The position numbers and the translations under genes are program-made. 64,000 nt of DNA from Zobellia nedashkovskayae. GTDB taxonomy: Bacteria; Bacteroidota; Bacteroidia; Flavobacteriales; Flavobacteriaceae. Under the pieces are notes generated by a model. The model ran no database searches. It saw only the letters and a program-made list of their open reading frames with translations, and was not told the origin of the DNA. The stretch covers positions 992,001 to 1,056,000 of the forward strand of contig NZ_JADDXR010000002.1 in the NCBI RefSeq assembly GCF_015330125.1, given 5' to 3'. Shown here piece by piece: positions 18,501 to 27,120 of the stretch (the stretch's first letter is position 1; every line of letters starts with the position of its first letter).

Positions 18501-19786
18501 TGATTCCAGAAATAGAAAAAGCATCCATACCAGAAATAAAGGCCTTTCAAGGAGAGAAGCTAAAAGAGGTTATTGCATACGTGACTACTAACTCGCCCTA
18601 CTACAGGCGTCTTTTTAGGCAGTATAAAATACTTCCTTCGGATATTAATTCTCTTGAAGACTTGGTTAGAATACCCGTAACAACCAAAGAGCAGTTACAG
18701 AACAACAATGACGCTTTTCTATGTGTACCAAAGTCGAAAATCATAGATTTTGTAACTACCTCAGGAACCCTTGGAGAGCCTGTAATTCTTGGCCAGACGG
18801 ATAAAGACTTGGACAGATTGGCGCATAACGAAGCTATTTCCTTGGCTTGCTCTGGTGTTGACAAAGATGATATTATACAAATGACCACTACCATGGATCG
18901 CCGTTTTATGGCCGGTCTTGCCTATTTTATGGGTGTTAGAAAACTGGGAGCGGGAATTATTCGTGTGGGTGCCGGTATTCCTGAATTGCAATGGGATACG
19001 ATTACCAAGTTCAAACCCACCTACCTGATTGTTGTTCCGTCCTTTTTATTAAAACTAATTCAGTATGCAGAAACGCATGGTATAGACATTAATGCTTCTG
19101 GAGTAAAAGGTGCTATTTGTATTGGTGAATCTTTGCGGAACCAAGATTTTTCACTGAACGTTCTTGCTCAAAAAATAAAAGAAAAATGGGATATTGAGTT
19201 GTATTCCACCTATGCTTCTACTGAAATGAGTACGGCTTTTGCCGAATGTTCAGAACAGCAAGGAGGACACCATCATCCCGAGCTTATTATTGCGGAAATT
19301 TTGGATGAGGATAATCAACCTGTTGCCGATGGTCAAGAAGGTGAACTTACGATTACCACGCTGGGGGTTGAAGCTATGCCGTTGCTTCGTTTTAAAACAG
19401 GGGATATTGTGGTTGCCCATACTTCGCCTTGTGCATGTGGTAGAAACACCATTCGCTTAGGACCTGTGGTTGGACGAAAAAAGCAAATGATCAAATACAA
19501 AGGCACCACGCTCTACCCTCCTGCCATGGATAACCTTTTGAACGATTTTGAGGAAGTGGAAGGTTATGTATTCGAGATTTATCATAACGAAATTGGTACG
19601 GATGAGATTCTAATAAAAATCGCTTCATCTTCGGCGGACCATAAATTGATGCAGGCCATAAAAGACCATTTTCGTTCTAAACTGAGAGTTTCTCCCAACA
19701 TTGAACTTTGTCCTAATGAAGAGATTCAGAAGTTGAGGATGTCTAAATTGGGAAGGAAGCCTATTAGCGTGATTGATAAGCGGTAG
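18500..19786 (+). CDS. adenylate-forming ligase, phenylacetate-CoA ligase-like
   Basis: This 428-residue AMP-forming ligase of the PaaK type has a P-loop FVTTSGTLGEPV, the segment YASTEMSTAFAEC, LLRFKTGDIV, and the zinc-type Cys pair CACGR. It should activate an aromatic acid (cinnamate or coumarate type) as adenylate and load it on CoA or the ACP to prime the polyene. In flexirubin and aryl-polyene pathways this priming step uses such a ligase. It is the last gene of the cluster; REP-like sequence follows. Confidence 0.85.
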   Translation: MIPEIEKASIPEIKAFQGEKLKEVIAYVTTNSPYYRRLFRQYKILPSDINSLEDLVRIPVTTKEQLQNNNDAFLCVPKSKIIDFVTTSGTLGEPVILGQTDKDLDRLAHNEAISLACSGVDKDDIIQMTTTMDRRFMAGLAYFMGVRKLGAGIIRVGAGIPELQWDTITKFKPTYLIVVPSFLLKLIQYAETHGIDINASGVKGAICIGESLRNQDFSLNVLAQKIKEKWDIELYSTYASTEMSTAFAECSEQQGGHHHPELIIAEILDEDNQPVADGQEGELTITTLGVEAMPLLRFKTGDIVVAHTSPCACGRNTIRLGPVVGRKKQMIKYKGTTLYPPAMDNLLNDFEEVEGYVFEIYHNEIGTDEILIKIASSSADHKLMQAIKDHFRSKLRVSPNIELCPNEEIQKLRMSKLGRKPISVIDKR

Positions 19787-19953
19787 TAGCACCTGGCTTC
19801 GTCTGCGCTCAGCCATATGGTGCTATTCACGTAATAAATGATTGTTTCAGATTGCGCTCAGACAAGCACAACACGCAAAACTAACGTCAGTTACAGTACA
19901 CAAAGCCAAAAACATAGCTTTTACGGAATGTCACCCCGAGCACAGTCGAGGGC
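19787..19953. repeat. REP-like sequence between convergent genes
   Basis: The gap holds a stem (AGCACC at about 19787 pairing with GGTGCT near 19819, with inner GGCT/AGCC) and the motif GTCACCCCGAGCACAGTCGA at 19930-19949, a kind of sequence often repeated in Bacteroidota genomes. The TGCGCTCAG motif occurs twice. It probably ends transcription from both sides or is a non-autonomous repeat. No gene is seen. Confidence 0.5.
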
Positions 19954-20277
19954 TTAGGGACACCCATCTGGCTTATACTTTGAATGTGTATAGTTTCTGC
20001 ATTCAGAAAGGATTTGAAGGGTATTAAATTTCCCGTTCATCAATGCTATCTTTTTAGCCCGTGACCAGCCTTTCAATTGCCTTTCGAACTTAAGAGCTTC
20101 ATGTGCTTTTGGAAATTGTAAATGGTACAGTAACTTCATCGGACGTCTTGTGCTAGTGTATGCATTCTCATAAAACCCAGTTTGACCCTCAACTAGCCTA
20201 CGGTCAACATCATTTGTAAAACCCGTATAAAAACTTTTATCGGAGCATTCCAGTATGCAGATGTAATAGGGTCCCAT
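19954..20277 (-). CDS. GIY-YIG nuclease superfamily protein (UPF0213-like)
   Basis: The 107-residue protein (ATG at 20277) has the small GIY-YIG fold: YYICILECSDKSFYTGFTND, then the Arg of DVDRRL and the late FERQLKGWSRAKKIALMNG. The first motif is typical of the UPF0213 group, common in Bacteroidota and thought to act on DNA; its cellular role is not settled. The last 15 or so codons run into the REP-like sequence, so the C-terminus is unlike family members. Between its start and the recQ stop lies a strong hairpin. Confidence 0.82.
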   Translation of the reverse strand: MGPYYICILECSDKSFYTGFTNDVDRRLVEGQTGFYENAYTSTRRPMKLLYHLQFPKAHEALKFERQLKGWSRAKKIALMNGKFNTLQILSECRNYTHSKYKPDGCP

Positions 20278-20301
20278 GAAATTTGCTTTTTGAGCGTGAG
20301 C

Positions 20302-20343
20302 GTAAAATGCGCGGCTGAGCGCAGCCGAAGCCCCGCATTTTAC
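20302..20343. repeat. nested hairpin, REP-like, at the 3' end of recQ
   Basis: GTAAAATGCG (20302-20311) pairs perfectly with CGCATTTTAC (20334-20343). Inside the loop CGGCT...AGCCG (20312-20327) forms a second stem containing TGAGCGCAG, the same motif seen at 19810 and 19855 in the other orientation. It lies directly at the recQ stop and may serve as a terminator or mRNA stabiliser. Confidence 0.6.
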
Positions 20344-22433
20344 TTCCCTATCAAATACAGCCCCATTTGAATTTTCCAATAGGGCATCTTCTCTTCAAAA
20401 TGTTCAAAGAATACTTTTAGTCCCTCGGGATTTTCAAGTTCGGAATGGGCTTTTTTGATGCTTGCCACTTCATCCTTGGAAATAAATGTATTCAAATCTA
20501 CATCGGCACCTTCAGCATGCGCTTTTTGGAGGTGGTTGTAAACACTACCTTCCTGTATGCCCCGTTGCATGGCAATATCCTGAACCGAAAACCCCTCTTG
20601 CAACAGTTGAAACGAAAGTTGGTGACTCGGATTTTTCTTTGGTTTCTTTTTTGGTTTTGGCGCGTTTATCTCCTTAAGAAATGCTTCGGCATACTTTTCA
20701 AGCTTCGCTTGTCCTACCCCAGAAATTTCTAGGAATTCCGTTTCGTTTTTGGGGCGTTTTTCTTCCATATCCTTTAAACTGGCATCACTGAAAACCACAT
20801 ATGCGGGTACATTTTGTTCAGCTGCAATTTGTTGTCGCAATACCCGTAGTTTTTCGAACAACCCGGTGGCTGCTGTTTTGGACTGGCTAGTTTTCTTGGC
20901 TTTACCTTTCTCTTTCTTCTCTAAAATAGCAAGTTGTATCTGCTTCTTCTCATACAGCACCTGTTTTGCCAATGGCGTAAGCGACAGCCGACCGGCTTCC
21001 CTGAAATTGATGGAAAGCACACCTTGGTTCAACAACTGAATTATATATTGCTGTAAATCTTGCCAAGACACCTCTTTTACGGCGCCGTACGTTTTTATAT
21101 GCTGATACCCTTTTTCCATCACTTGGGCATTTTGCGCCCCGCGAAGCACATCTAGCAACATTCCCATGGCCTCCCGTTCCTTTAAACGAGCAACCCCTGA
21201 GCAGATTTTTTGTGTGAGTACAGTAGCATCAAAATATTTGGGCGGACGGTTACAGATATCGCAATTACCACAATTCTGGGTCATGTGCTCCCCAAAATAA
21301 TTGAGCAAGGCAATCCTGCGGCAACTTAAAGCTTCGGCAAATTGCTGCATGCGCTCTAACTTGGCATACTCCACATCTGCATTTTCGCTGGTATTAATGA
21401 ACCTTCGCAATTGTGCTACATCGGCAAAACTATAAAATAGCAAAGCTTGTGCAGGCAGGCTATCCCGGCCTCCACGACCTATTTCTTGATAATAGCCCTC
21501 TATATTTTTAGGCAAGTTATAATGGATGACCCAACGTACGTTGCTCTTATCTATTCCCATTCCAAAAGCAATGGTCGCTACAATTATGGGCACGCGGTCT
21601 GTAATAAAATCTTCTTGCACCTTGCTACGTTCATCCGCAGGAAGACCCGCGCTGTAGGCTTTCGCATTAAAACCGGAAGCCACAAGCTTATCCGCAATGG
21701 TCTGGGTACTTTTTCGGCTTAGGCAATAGATGATTCCGCTTTCGTTGGGTCGCTCTGCTAGAAACTCCAAAATCTGGGTAATCCTATCCTGTGCCGGACG
21801 TACTTCCAACGAAATATTAGGCCGATTAAAAGATGCCAGATGGCGCAGCGCCTGTGGAATTCGTAACTGGTCTAAAATATCGTCCTGCGTTGTTTTATCC
21901 GCCGTAGCGGTCAATGCAATTATAGGCACCTCTGAAAAACGTTGTTTTAGACTCCCAAGTTGGGTATAAGCAGGGCGAAAATCGTGACCCCAAGAAGAGA
22001 TACAATGTGCCTCATCTATGGCAAAAAGGCTAATGGTTATTTCCGAAATAATATGTTGCAATAGCGCTAAACTCTCCGGTGCTACGTACAATAACTTCAG
22101 CTCACCCTTAAACAATTTGGTCTCTACTTCTTCCTTTTTTGAAGCTTCCAATGAACTATTAAAATAAGCTGCAGAAATACCGTTCCCAGTCAAAGCATCT
22201 ACCTGATCTTTCATTAAAGCAATAAGCGGAGAAATTACAATAGCCGTACCTTCCATAGCCAAGGCCGGAAGTTGAAAGCAAAGCGATTTTCCACCACCCG
22301 TAGGCATAATGGCCAGCACATCTTTTTTAGCAAGTACATCGCTAATGACATTCCATTGGTTGGCCCGAAACGAATCGTAACCAAAATTTGTTTTTAAAAG
22401 AGGGAGAAGTTCTTGTTCTGTTGTAAGCGTCAT
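20340..22433 (-). CDS. recQ: ATP-dependent DNA helicase RecQ
   Basis: The protein has about 697 residues and is a 3'-5' DNA helicase of recombination and repair. Walker A is [15 protein letters not shown], Walker B is [16 protein letters not shown], and helicase motif VI lies in [12 protein letters not shown] zinc-binding set [20 protein letters not shown] leads into the RQC winged helix. An HRDC domain ([15 protein letters not shown] to [11 protein letters not shown]) follows, then a C-terminal helix-turn-helix extension ([23 protein letters not shown]). The start is taken at MTLTTEQE; an in-frame ATG nine codons upstream is possible. Confidence 0.95.
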   Translation of the reverse strand: MTLTTEQELLPLLKTNFGYDSFRANQWNVISDVLAKKDVLAIMPTGGGKSLCFQLPALAMEGTAIVISPLIALMKDQVDALTGNGISAAYFNSSLEASKKEEVETKLFKGELKLLYVAPESLALLQHIISEITISLFAIDEAHCISSWGHDFRPAYTQLGSLKQRFSEVPIIALTATADKTTQDDILDQLRIPQALRHLASFNRPNISLEVRPAQDRITQILEFLAERPNESGIIYCLSRKSTQTIADKLVASGFNAKAYSAGLPADERSKVQEDFITDRVPIIVATIAFGMGIDKSNVRWVIHYNLPKNIEGYYQEIGRGGRDSLPAQALLFYSFADVAQLRRFINTSENADVEYAKLERMQQFAEALSCRRIALLNYFGEHMTQNCGNCDICNRPPKYFDATVLTQKICSGVARLKEREAMGMLLDVLRGAQNAQVMEKGYQHIKTYGAVKEVSWQDLQQYIIQLLNQGVLSINFREAGRLSLTPLAKQVLYEKKQIQLAILEKKEKGKAKKTSQSKTAATGLFEKLRVLRQQIAAEQNVPAYVVFSDASLKDMEEKRPKNETEFLEISGVGQAKLEKYAEAFLKEINAPKPKKKPKKNPSHQLSFQLLQEGFSVQDIAMQRGIQEGSVYNHLQKAHAEGADVDLNTFISKDEVASIKKAHSELENPEGLKVFFEHFEEKMPYWKIQMGLYLIGK

Positions 22434-22464
22434 GTAATACGTATAGAGATTCTTGCTCAAAAGA

Positions 22465-22540
22465 GCCGTTTTAGCAAACGAAGCGGACCGAAAGTAGCGT
22501 ATGGTACCACTCCGTTAAGGCTTCGTTTGCAAAGAACGGC
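22465..22540. repeat. long inverted repeat between ssb and recQ
   Basis: GCAAACGAAGC (22473-22483) pairs exactly with GCTTCGTTTGC (22520-22530), and outer arms GCCGTT (22465-22470) and AACGGC (22535-22540) extend the stem. The loop is about 36 bases. It fills the short gap downstream of the ssb stop and could terminate ssb or be a small non-autonomous element. Confidence 0.6.
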
Positions 22541-22545
22541 ATATT

Positions 22546-22878
22546 CTATTTACCCAACATTAAAAGTTCGTTACAACGTACCTCCGTAATGTATCGTTTT
22601 TCACCTTCTTTGGTTTCGTACGAGCGGTGGGTAAGTTTGCCCTCTACGGCTACCTGCTTTCCTTTGGTTAAATAATTTTCTACGATTTCTGCGGTCTTTC
22701 CCCAAGCTACCACATTGTGCCATTGGGTATCATCTACACGCTCTCCTTGTGCGTTTTTATAACTCTCTGTAGTAGCTATGGAAAATTTGGCGAGTTTGTT
22801 GCCATTATCCATGTTTACAATTTCTGGGTCTTGACCCAAATTACCAATCAACTGTACTTTGTTTTTTAAGGCGTTCAT
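22546..22878 (-). CDS. ssb: single-stranded DNA-binding protein
   Basis: The 110-residue protein is a single OB-fold SSB: LIGNLGQDPEIVNMDNGNKLAKFSIATTESY, WHNVVAWGKTAEIVENYLTKGKQVAVEGKL. It lacks the long Gly/Pro-rich linker and acidic tail of E. coli SSB, so it is a short SSB like other Bacteroidota paralogues. It may be a second copy used in repair, fitting its position beside recQ. A TAAGTTTG promoter element lies upstream. Confidence 0.93.
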   Translation of the reverse strand: MNALKNKVQLIGNLGQDPEIVNMDNGNKLAKFSIATTESYKNAQGERVDDTQWHNVVAWGKTAEIVENYLTKGKQVAVEGKLTHRSYETKEGEKRYITEVRCNELLMLGK

Positions 22879-22935
22879 AGTATTGATGTTTATGTGAAAT
22901 AGTTTTTAAAATTGAACCACTATGATTCAACGGTA

Positions 22936-22943
22936 CAAACTTA
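22936..22943 (-). promoter_or_regulatory. -7 element (TAAGTTTG) upstream of ssb
   Basis: On the - strand TAAGTTTG fits the Bacteroidota TAnnTTTG consensus about 58 bases before the ssb start. No clear TTG at -33 spacing was found. Confidence 0.4.
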
Positions 22944-23090
22944 GAACGGCCACCAAATTGTATTCGGTTACAAAACAATTGTTTTCGTTTGTAAACGTTT
23001 GAAAATGAATAAAAACCCCAGTAGTACTTTAAAAGACTGTATATAAGTATGTTTTGGAGGATTTGTTTAAATTACGGGTAAAATAGAAAT

Positions 23091-23127
23091 AAACGTACCT
23101 ATGTACGTTTATACAATTGTTAGCAGC
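23091..23127 (+). repeat. compact attC-like site 0, head of the cassette array
   Basis: AAACGTAC-CTAT-GTACGTTT (23091-23110) is a perfect stem. Its arms match the AAACGTA / TACGnTT arms of the longer sites downstream. It is followed by the core GTTAGCAGC (23119-23127), whose reverse complement GCTGCTAAC ends the first cassette. No AAC core is visible on its left side, so it is a shortened site or the primary insertion site. Confidence 0.6.
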
Positions 23128-23139
23128 AAGTTGAAAAAA

Positions 23140-24169
23140 ATGAATATTAGAATAATTTACTCAATATTTTTATTTACACTTTCTACATCTCTGTTTAGTC
23201 AAAATAGTGGAATTATTCTTGGCTCTTGGATTAAAACAGAAATGGAGGCATTTGATAAAAAAAGCGACCCATTTATTGAAAAAAGAGATGAAAAATTTAT
23301 CAAGTATACTTTTGAAAATAATGGTCAAATGTATATTTCCTCAGTATACAACGAAAAGGGCAATGAAATTAAATACACCATTAAGAATGATATTATAGAT
23401 TTATTATTCAACAAGTTTAAGATTGAAAAAATAGATGCTAGAGAACTTGTTTTAATTGAGCTAAATAATAATAAAATTAGTCCTAGTTCGACAAGGATGT
23501 TTTTTACTAGAGAGCAAGTGTATTTGGATGGATTAGCTCTTAACGAAAAGGATATTATTAAGGAAGGAAAAGACTATTTACATATTGAAAATCAAAAAGT
23601 TTATCCAAAATTTAGGAATAAAGACTTTGCTGATGTGAAGAGTTTTATTCAACCATTTGTAGAAGAACGTTCAAATGGGAAAGAGCATTTATCTTACTCT
23701 ACATTTGTGATAAATACAGATGGAAAAGTCAGCGATATTAAAATTCATCATCACATCAATAAATCATATGACAAAAATTTGAAAAAAGCAATTTCAAAAA
23801 CTAATGGAATGTGGATTTCCCCAATAGTAAATGGGAAAAAAGTAAAAGTTCTTAAGGAAGTTTTATTTCATTACATCGTATTTCCTGATTTAAAAAATGT
23901 AAATGGAAAAATAGAAGTAAATCAAAAAACAAGTGATATCACAAAATCTTATGAGTCTCTGTTCAAAAAAGGGAACAAAGGAATATCTTATGGGGAATTT
24001 AGAATCTGCATTGAAAACATATTCTAAGTGCAAAGATTTAACTTACAACAATATCAATGTTAGTATTCAAGAAAATCTAATCTATAAAAAACTAAATGAC
24101 TCATTGAATTTTGATAAAACCAAAGAAAAGATTCAAAATTCAAAGTTCAATTATACTCTAAAAAAATAA
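23140..24169 (+). pseudogene. cassette 1: secreted TonB-C-domain protein with TPR-like tail, frameshifted
   Basis: The start is the ATG at 23140, 13 bases after the GTT core; it opens a signal peptide ending near LFSQ. Residues about 160-255 resemble a TonB C-terminal domain (STFVINTDGKVSDIKIHHHI... WISPIVNGKKV). Near 23980 the frame must lose one base to continue from FKKGNK into EYLMGNLESALKTYSKC, a TPR-like segment that stays open to 24169. Without the shift the protein ends at 24027 with an unrelated tail. It is either a broken gene or a base error. The role is unknown. Confidence 0.65.
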
Positions 24170-24175
24170 AAACCA

Positions 24176-24375
24176 GCTGCTAACAATGCCTATAATTAAT
24201 ACGGGTTTTGGTGCTTAACCCAAAGCTTGGGTAAATTTAGAATGCCCGCCAAATCTTTTGGATTTGGCTTTTAAAATGAAAAAATAAAAACAAACAAAAA
24301 GTTTTGGCTAAGTGCTTAATCGAAAATTAATTGCTTTTTAATTCACGTACTAATCATAGCCGAGACGTTAGCTGC
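24176..24375 (+). repeat. attC-like site 1 (full length)
   Basis: This element of 200 bases starts with core GCTGCTAAC (24176-24184) and ends with GTTAGCTGC (24367-24375). The left arm is followed by the conserved ...CCTATAATTAATACGGG..., and an internal CCAAATC/GGATTTGG stem lies near 24250. It is the most diverged of the full sites. Confidence 0.7.
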
Positions 24376-24395
24376 AAGCTCAAAAATAATAAACA

Positions 24396-24839
24396 ATCGA
24401 AAAAACGGAAAACAATATAATCGGAGTTTATGCTAGTTTCGGATTTGGAGAAACAAATAAGGAATTGGTTAAAGAATGTCTTTGGGGAGAAAATGGACTT
24501 AAAAATCAATTTTCATCTTTAAAATGGCAAGAATACGGAACTGATATTGTTCTAATTCTATTTGAATTTTACGTGAATCCTATTCCCTATCTACGCGGGA
24601 ATTTAAAAGAAATCGGCAGCTACAGGAAAAAAGAAAAGTCGATAGGAATACCAACAATTCTTGATAACGAAAACTTCTTTCGATTGAATGAAAATGAACA
24701 ACGGAATTTCCTAAACGAAAAGATTGTTGCAAAACTTGTATTGGTAAAAGAAAAGGTAAAACGGAATAAGCCGGATTTTAATATTGACGGACTAATTACG
24801 GACGTGAAAAAAATATGCGGAGAAAAAGCCAGCAGCTAA
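24396..24839 (+). CDS. cassette 2: conserved hypothetical protein without an ATG start
   Basis: The frame is open from 24393, and the coding character is clear from IIGVYASFGFGETNKELV onward, but there is no ATG, GTG or TTG before the TTG at 24465. I placed the start at the ATC at 24396, where related sequences would be expected to have ATG; this is uncertain. The product (about 147 residues, or 124 from 24465) is soluble and lysine-rich, with no motif I recognise. The stop codon TAA lies inside the AAC core of site 2, so the last residues (KASS) are encoded by the recombination site. Confidence 0.55.
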   Translation: MEKTENNIIGVYASFGFGETNKELVKECLWGENGLKNQFSSLKWQEYGTDIVLILFEFYVNPIPYLRGNLKEIGSYRKKEKSIGIPTILDNENFFRLNENEQRNFLNEKIVAKLVLVKEKVKRNKPDFNIDGLITDVKKICGEKASS

Positions 24840-25032
24840 CAAAACCTAAACGTAATGCGGACTTTAGGGCTTAATCTAAAGGCCTGTGTATATTTATAAA
24901 GTCGCTAAATCTTATGGATTTAGCTTTGAACAAGAAAAAATAAAACTAAACAATAAGCTTTAGCTTCGTGCAAAGACGGAAACGAAAAGTTTCCTTGCCT
25001 CCGCACTACGCTTAGCTCAAGCGTTGTGGTGC
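24832..25032 (+). repeat. attC-like site 2 (full length)
   Basis: It starts with GCAGCTAAC (24832-24840) and ends with GTTGTGGTGC (25023-25032). CTAAACGTAATGCGGA on the left pairs with TCCGCACTACGCTTAG on the right with two mismatches, so the ends form a long imperfect stem. Internal stems are GCTAAATC/GATTTAGC and GGAAAC/GTTTCC. It is about 95% identical in its middle to site 3. Confidence 0.78.
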
Positions 25033-25053
25033 ATTTTAAAAAATAAAGAATAA

Positions 25054-25587
25054 ATGGGTGGAATTTTACTTTTGATTGTTCTCTTTATTCTTATAATTAT
25101 TACCGTAATACTCCTTATAATTTGGGCGATAACCAAGAAGAAAGCTAACGGAAAAGCAATTTTATATTTGTGGGGCGGAATCTTTACTCTTTACTTTGTT
25201 ATGTATGCTCTACACTTCTTTAATTCTAAGAAAGTACTCGAAAAAAAGGACTTTTACGGAGAATATACAATTGACCGAAATTACTTTGCTGGAAAACAAG
25301 CGGATTGGCAATACAACAATTTCAGGTTTGAAATTAGAGAAAATGATTCAATCTATTTCTATGTTACAGATGGACCTGAAATAATTGAGACTTATAAAGG
25401 AAAAATATCAACTCTTGCTCCTTATAAATCTGCAAGACTTGTAATAAAAATGAAAGAACCCAGTCATCATATATTAAATACGAATCCGACTATTTACCGA
25501 GAGAGTTGGGGGTTTTTTATGGTGTTTGATTCCCCCAAATTCAGCAACATGTATTTTCGGAAAGGAGAATGGACAAAAATTGACTGA
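25054..25587 (+). CDS. cassette 3: membrane-anchored hypothetical protein
   Basis: This 177-residue protein has two hydrophobic segments at the N-terminus (residues about 3-27 and 37-55). A soluble domain of about 115 residues follows, beginning KKDFYGEYTIDRNYF and rich in aromatic beta strands. The ATG is 22 bases after the GTT core of site 2. No family motif is recognised; the soluble part resembles the small lipocalin-like or immunity-type domains common in cassette cargo, but this is only an impression. Confidence 0.7.
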   Translation: MGGILLLIVLFILIIITVILLIIWAITKKKANGKAILYLWGGIFTLYFVMYALHFFNSKKVLEKKDFYGEYTIDRNYFAGKQADWQYNNFRFEIRENDSIYFYVTDGPEIIETYKGKISTLAPYKSARLVIKMKEPSHHILNTNPTIYRESWGFFMVFDSPKFSNMYFRKGEWTKID

Positions 25588-25607
25588 AAAGCAGAACGCA
25601 AAAAAAC

Positions 25608-25806
25608 GCACCACAACAATGCCTAAACGTAATGCGGACTTTAGGGCAAAACCGAAAGGTCTGTGTATATTTATAAGGTCGCTAAATCTTATGGATTTAG
25701 CTTTGGACAAAAAAATAAAACTAAACAATAAGCTTTAGCTTCGTACGCAGACGGAAACGAAAAGTTTCCTTGCCACCGCACTACGCTTAGCCTCGCCGTT
25801 GTAAAC
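25608..25806 (+). repeat. attC-like site 3 (full length)
   Basis: It starts with GCACCACAAC (25608-25617), the exact reverse complement of the core that begins cassette 3, and ends with GTTGTAAAC (25798-25806). The inner part repeats that of site 2 almost base for base, including both internal stems and the CCGCACTACGCTTAGC right arm. Confidence 0.78.
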
Positions 25807-25809
25807 AAT

Positions 25810-26190
25810 ATGAAAAACTGTATTTATTTAATCTTAATTATTACTTGCTTTAACTGCAAAGCACAAGAAAAAGAGTGTCTGGATTATAAAACAGGAAACT
25901 TTAATTATGTCTTAGAAAACAGACCGGAATTGATAATAAGGACGGACTCAACACAAGTTGAAATAAACCCTATAACTAAAGTAGAGGCCTATTCATCGAT
26001 TGAATGGAAATCTGATTGTGAATATGTAATGACTTATACTAAAATCCTAAATTATCCCGAAGATGCCAGTCATATGATTGGACAAGCCATAAACGTAGAA
26101 ATAATAAGTACGGACTCGAAAGGCTATAAAGTTCACGCAACAAGTCCTAGGATTGATAATATTTTGGAATTTGTAAAAGCGGAAAAATAA
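25810..26190 (+). CDS. cassette 4: small secreted or lipoprotein, conserved hypothetical
   Basis: The 126-residue protein starts only 3 bases after the GTT core, leaving no room for its own promoter. A signal peptide (residues 1-15) ends in TCFNC, a weak lipobox with Cys16. The mature part contains CLDYKTGNFNYV, IIRTDSTQVE and SIEWKSDCEYVMTY, the pattern of a small flavobacterial family sometimes mislabelled as a topoisomerase; nothing in it suggests DNA binding. Function unknown. Confidence 0.7.
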   Translation: MKNCIYLILIITCFNCKAQEKECLDYKTGNFNYVLENRPELIIRTDSTQVEINPITKVEAYSSIEWKSDCEYVMTYTKILNYPEDASHMIGQAINVEIISTDSKGYKVHATSPRIDNILEFVKAEK

Positions 26191-26194
26191 TACT

Positions 26195-26280
26195 GTTTAC
26201 AACAAAACCTATAAACAATACGGGCTTCGGGCTTAAACGAAAGGTTTGTGTATATTTATAAAGTCCGCTAAATATAAATC
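26195..26280 (+). repeat. attC-like site 4, right arm missing
   Basis: It starts with GTTTACAAC (26195-26203), the reverse complement of the core opening cassette 4. It then follows the conserved left arm (CCTATAAACAATACGGGCTTCGGGCTTAA) and TATATTTATAAAGTCCGCTAAAT, but stops there. The right arm and GTT core are absent before the next gene. Confidence 0.65.
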
Positions 26281-26286
26281 CTACCA

Positions 26287-27033
26287 ATGAACCAAATTTC
26301 GACTGAAAACTTAAATCTTCTACCAAACCCAAATGCGCTACAAAAGATATGCAAATCGATTTCTGCATTGGAAGCTATAATCAGTCCTGATTGGGAATAC
26401 AGATATTATTCGTATCAAAAAGATTGGAGTGAAACAGAAGAATGTTGTGAAATGCGAGACGGACAGGGAGACCAAATGTTAATTGTATTCAGCAATGATG
26501 GTACCTGCATCAATGGATTTGCACACGAGAGTGAAATGAATGGCTGGAAAAATATTCCAATTAAAGAAAAAAAGACATTTATTGAAAAGTTGTTCGGTTC
26601 AAAAAAGGAACAGAAAACAGAATTAATCCAAGAATTGTCAAAAGGTTTAATCGAAAAACTACCAGAAACATTTAAAGAGTTTGTATTTGGAGAACCAATA
26701 AAAAGTATTGGGACAACGTTTTGCATTTGGCAAAATAAAAGTGACACGGAATGGTTAACAGGTAATATTGAATTACCAAACAATGAATATAAAGACGGTT
26801 CGTCAGATTTACTACAACTACTTGATGGACACCCTAAAACTTACAAGAATTGGGCTGAGGAATATTATGAAGAAGAATTTGAGGAAAACGAGTTGAGGCT
26901 AGAACTTGTAGAGAAAATTTATAATGGTTTTATAATTACAAAAGAGATAGTAAAAGAAATAAATCCCCAATTAGAAGATTTCGAGAAATTAAAATCAGAT
27001 TTGGAAGAAATCGGTTATCAAAATCAATTGTAG
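26287..27033 (+). CDS. cassette 5: conserved hypothetical protein of 248 residues
   Basis: This soluble acidic protein has no signal peptide. It has the recognisable segments LLPNPNALQKICKSISALEAI, WEYRYYSYQKDWSETEECCEMRDGQGDQM, FGEPIKSIGTTFCIW and the late YKNWAEEYYEEEF. I recall this as a recurrent flavobacterial hypothetical family, but I cannot name a domain. The pattern of a small, widely scattered, single-gene cargo fits immunity or stress functions; this is a guess. The gene ends 8 bases before the core of site 5. Confidence 0.68.
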   Translation: MNQISTENLNLLPNPNALQKICKSISALEAIISPDWEYRYYSYQKDWSETEECCEMRDGQGDQMLIVFSNDGTCINGFAHESEMNGWKNIPIKEKKTFIEKLFGSKKEQKTELIQELSKGLIEKLPETFKEFVFGEPIKSIGTTFCIWQNKSDTEWLTGNIELPNNEYKDGSSDLLQLLDGHPKTYKNWAEEYYEEEFEENELRLELVEKIYNGFIITKEIVKEINPQLEDFEKLKSDLEEIGYQNQL

Positions 27034-27041
27034 AAAAGCCA

Positions 27042-27112
27042 GTTGCTAACACAACCTAAACGTAATACGGACATTAGGGCAAAACCGAAAAATCTGTGTT
27101 TTTTAACGAACA
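27042..27112 (+). repeat. attC-like site 5, shortened
   Basis: It starts with GTTGCTAAC (27042-27050) followed by ACAACCTAAACGTAATACGGAC. After about 65 bases the sequence jumps to TTAACGAACAGCTGAAAAA, directly before the next gene. The same right end is found in site 6, so both carry the same deletion or the same alternative right arm. Confidence 0.6.
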
Positions 27113-27120
27113 GCTGAAAA

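Noticed and set aside
20749..21969. Several + strand open frames opposite recQ
   Set aside because: They lie fully inside the intact RecQ frame and show no known motif.
25810..26190. Cassette 4 protein as a topoisomerase subunit, a label such proteins sometimes receive
   Set aside because: It is 126 residues with a signal peptide and none of the topoisomerase motifs.
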